Assembly (NCBI GenBank): GCA_035222895.1
Contig: JAVYIG010000690.1
Location: 186,001-250,000, forward strand
Reading direction: 5' to 3'
From: Strongylocentrotus droebachiensis
Taxonomy: Eukaryota; Echinodermata; Echinoidea; Camarodonta; Strongylocentrotidae
DNA: 64,000 nucleotides
Shown here piece by piece: positions 62,678 to 64,000 of the stretch. Below the pieces are notes generated by a model. That model was given only the letters and a program-made list of their open reading frames with translations. It had not been told where the DNA came from and made no database searches. The translations under genes were made by a program, and so were the position numbers. Position 1 is the first letter of the stretch. Every line of letters begins with the position of its first letter.

Positions 62678-64000
62678 CTGTCGTCGTTTAATAATGATTT
62701 TGTTATCAATATTCAGATGGGTGAGGATTTGAAGAAGGAGATAGGGGGATTGAATTGGGAAGACAGAAGTAATACAATTATAGAGCGGTGGTGAAGTGTT
62801 GGTGACACACGGTTAGACAGAGCATGAATGAGTATTCTCCTTTTGTAAAGACACAAGCATGTTTGAAAGTTTTAGTTTTGAGGCTTTGTCCATTTGAAAA
62901 TGGCTCTCAATATTCCTATCAAATTTGATTCTATCAAATCAGATGCTTTTGCATTATCTTTCGATCAAAAATGCTAGGAATCACACATTGCAGATTTAAT
63001 TGTAACTACTCATTGAAGTCTCTAAATTGGCAAAGCAGTGCAAAATATGAAATCCCTTTTTTTTTGGGGGGGGGGGTAGGGGGTAGAAATTGACACTTTT
63101 TTGTTTTATTTTACAATTCTTTCACACTGGTTCATTCAATAAATATTTCTCTTTTTTGCCAATTTCAGGAGGGAAAACTAAATAAAATTTAGAAAATAAT
63201 GAAACTCTGAACTGTAATGGGTTAAGTATATCAATAAAGACTGAATTTGTCAATGATAAAAAAAGTGACTTTCAAACATGCTCGTCTATAGAATGGAGGA
63301 TACAAGAAGTATATATACTTTGTCTATGGGAGAACAAAGGCCTTTCAGCCTATGAATCAATGATCATACTAATAGTTTTAGTGCAAGAAGGTCCTTAGCT
63401 TTAATACACAGCAGGCATAATTCTCCCACCTTGCAAGAAATGATACTAATCTATATCACAAGTTACAGGAATGAAAACTCAAATCTATATGGAATACTTA
63501 GTATTAGAAAAAGGTGAACTTTTCTATTAAAAATAAGAATACTTTCATGTTTTTCATGAAGAATTATGAATAGCTTAATAAAGAAAACAGATAAATATAG
63601 ATAAATATAGATAACTGCAAAAGGACTTACAGATTTGCAAGAAGTAAGGCAGATGTAAGAAATTCATGACACAAAATATATAGCATTTGGATTCATAGCA
63701 TGGATAGTACAAATTCATGAGGCAGGTATACATTTTTTTTTAAACACACTTTTTAATAATACCACAGTTCTGGAAAGAACAGAATGAGAAAAATCAGAAT
63801 TGGAAAATTGTCTTCCAGGGGCAGAGTGTTTGGACTATATATATAGAAAGCTAACCAGCAATAAGGGTTTTGATTTGAAAGACACTTAAAGCGTAGTTAA
63901 GAAAGGAAGTGAAAAGCTTTTAGAAAATGCTACACATCCCACAGCCTAGAGCATATTGGCATAAATATATATGTGTTGCAGAAGAGTACAGATAAAGAAT
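62678..64000. other. Intron upstream of exon 1, nothing recognised
   Basis: AT-rich with a short T/G homopolymer at 63055-63085. No EGF exon or other cysteine pattern was seen on either strand, so the next 5' exon is beyond the window. Confidence 0.45.

Overview
The window looks like a piece of a sea urchin (echinoid) nuclear genome. It has intron-split animal genes with GT-AG junctions and long AT-rich introns. A large array of near-identical ankyrin repeats of the GHLDVTKYLISQGA type is present, a form abundant in urchin genomes. There is also a dense layer of mobile DNA: tRNA-like SINE pieces, LINE tails, several small inverted-repeat elements and a tyrosine-recombinase retroelement. The species call is an inference; no marker gene is present.

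Layout. 0.4-2.7 kb, minus strand: one ankyrin-repeat exon of about 22 repeats. 4.4-7.2 kb: GC-rich minisatellite and homopolymer-rich repeat DNA. 8.7-11.0 kb, plus strand: three exons of a CYP2-clan cytochrome P450; the heme-cysteine exon is not found. 11.3-13.3 and 27.0-28.15 kb: two direct copies (L and R) of one repeat, differing mainly in the copy number of an internal 175-bp minisatellite. 13.455-24.0 kb: a Ngaro/DIRS-like element with split direct repeats (A1 - coding remnants - B1 - A2 - B2). Its tyrosine recombinase and SGNH hydrolase survive in part and its reverse transcriptase is missing. Its B2 repeat is split by a 4.9-kb DNA transposon with 30-bp terminal inverted repeats, a 15-bp motif repeated nine times near its ends, and a small spliced-looking minus-strand coding region. 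24.0-26.05 kb, minus strand: an intronless receptor-like gene (signal peptide, glycosylated ectodomain, membrane span, then one in-frame TGA, then a tyrosine-rich tail). The Ngaro-like insertion supplies its last six codons and its stop.

31.997-62.677 kb, minus strand: 32 exons of a MEGF6-like multiple-EGF protein: six 6-/8-Cys EGF exons, one linker exon, 24 eight-cysteine EGF exons (mostly exactly 129 bp) and a short terminal exon with the stop. All junctions are phase 1, so every module is a symmetric cassette. The start, signal peptide and any EMI domain lie beyond position 64000. The introns hold SINEs, MITEs, LINE ends and simple repeats. They also hold truncated tandem copies of the adjacent exon edges at about eight exons.

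The genes do not form a pathway. The most unusual parts are the nested element at 13.5-24.0 kb, its joining to the receptor ORF, the clustered motif in the 4.9-kb transposon, and the recurrent exon-edge duplications in the EGF gene.
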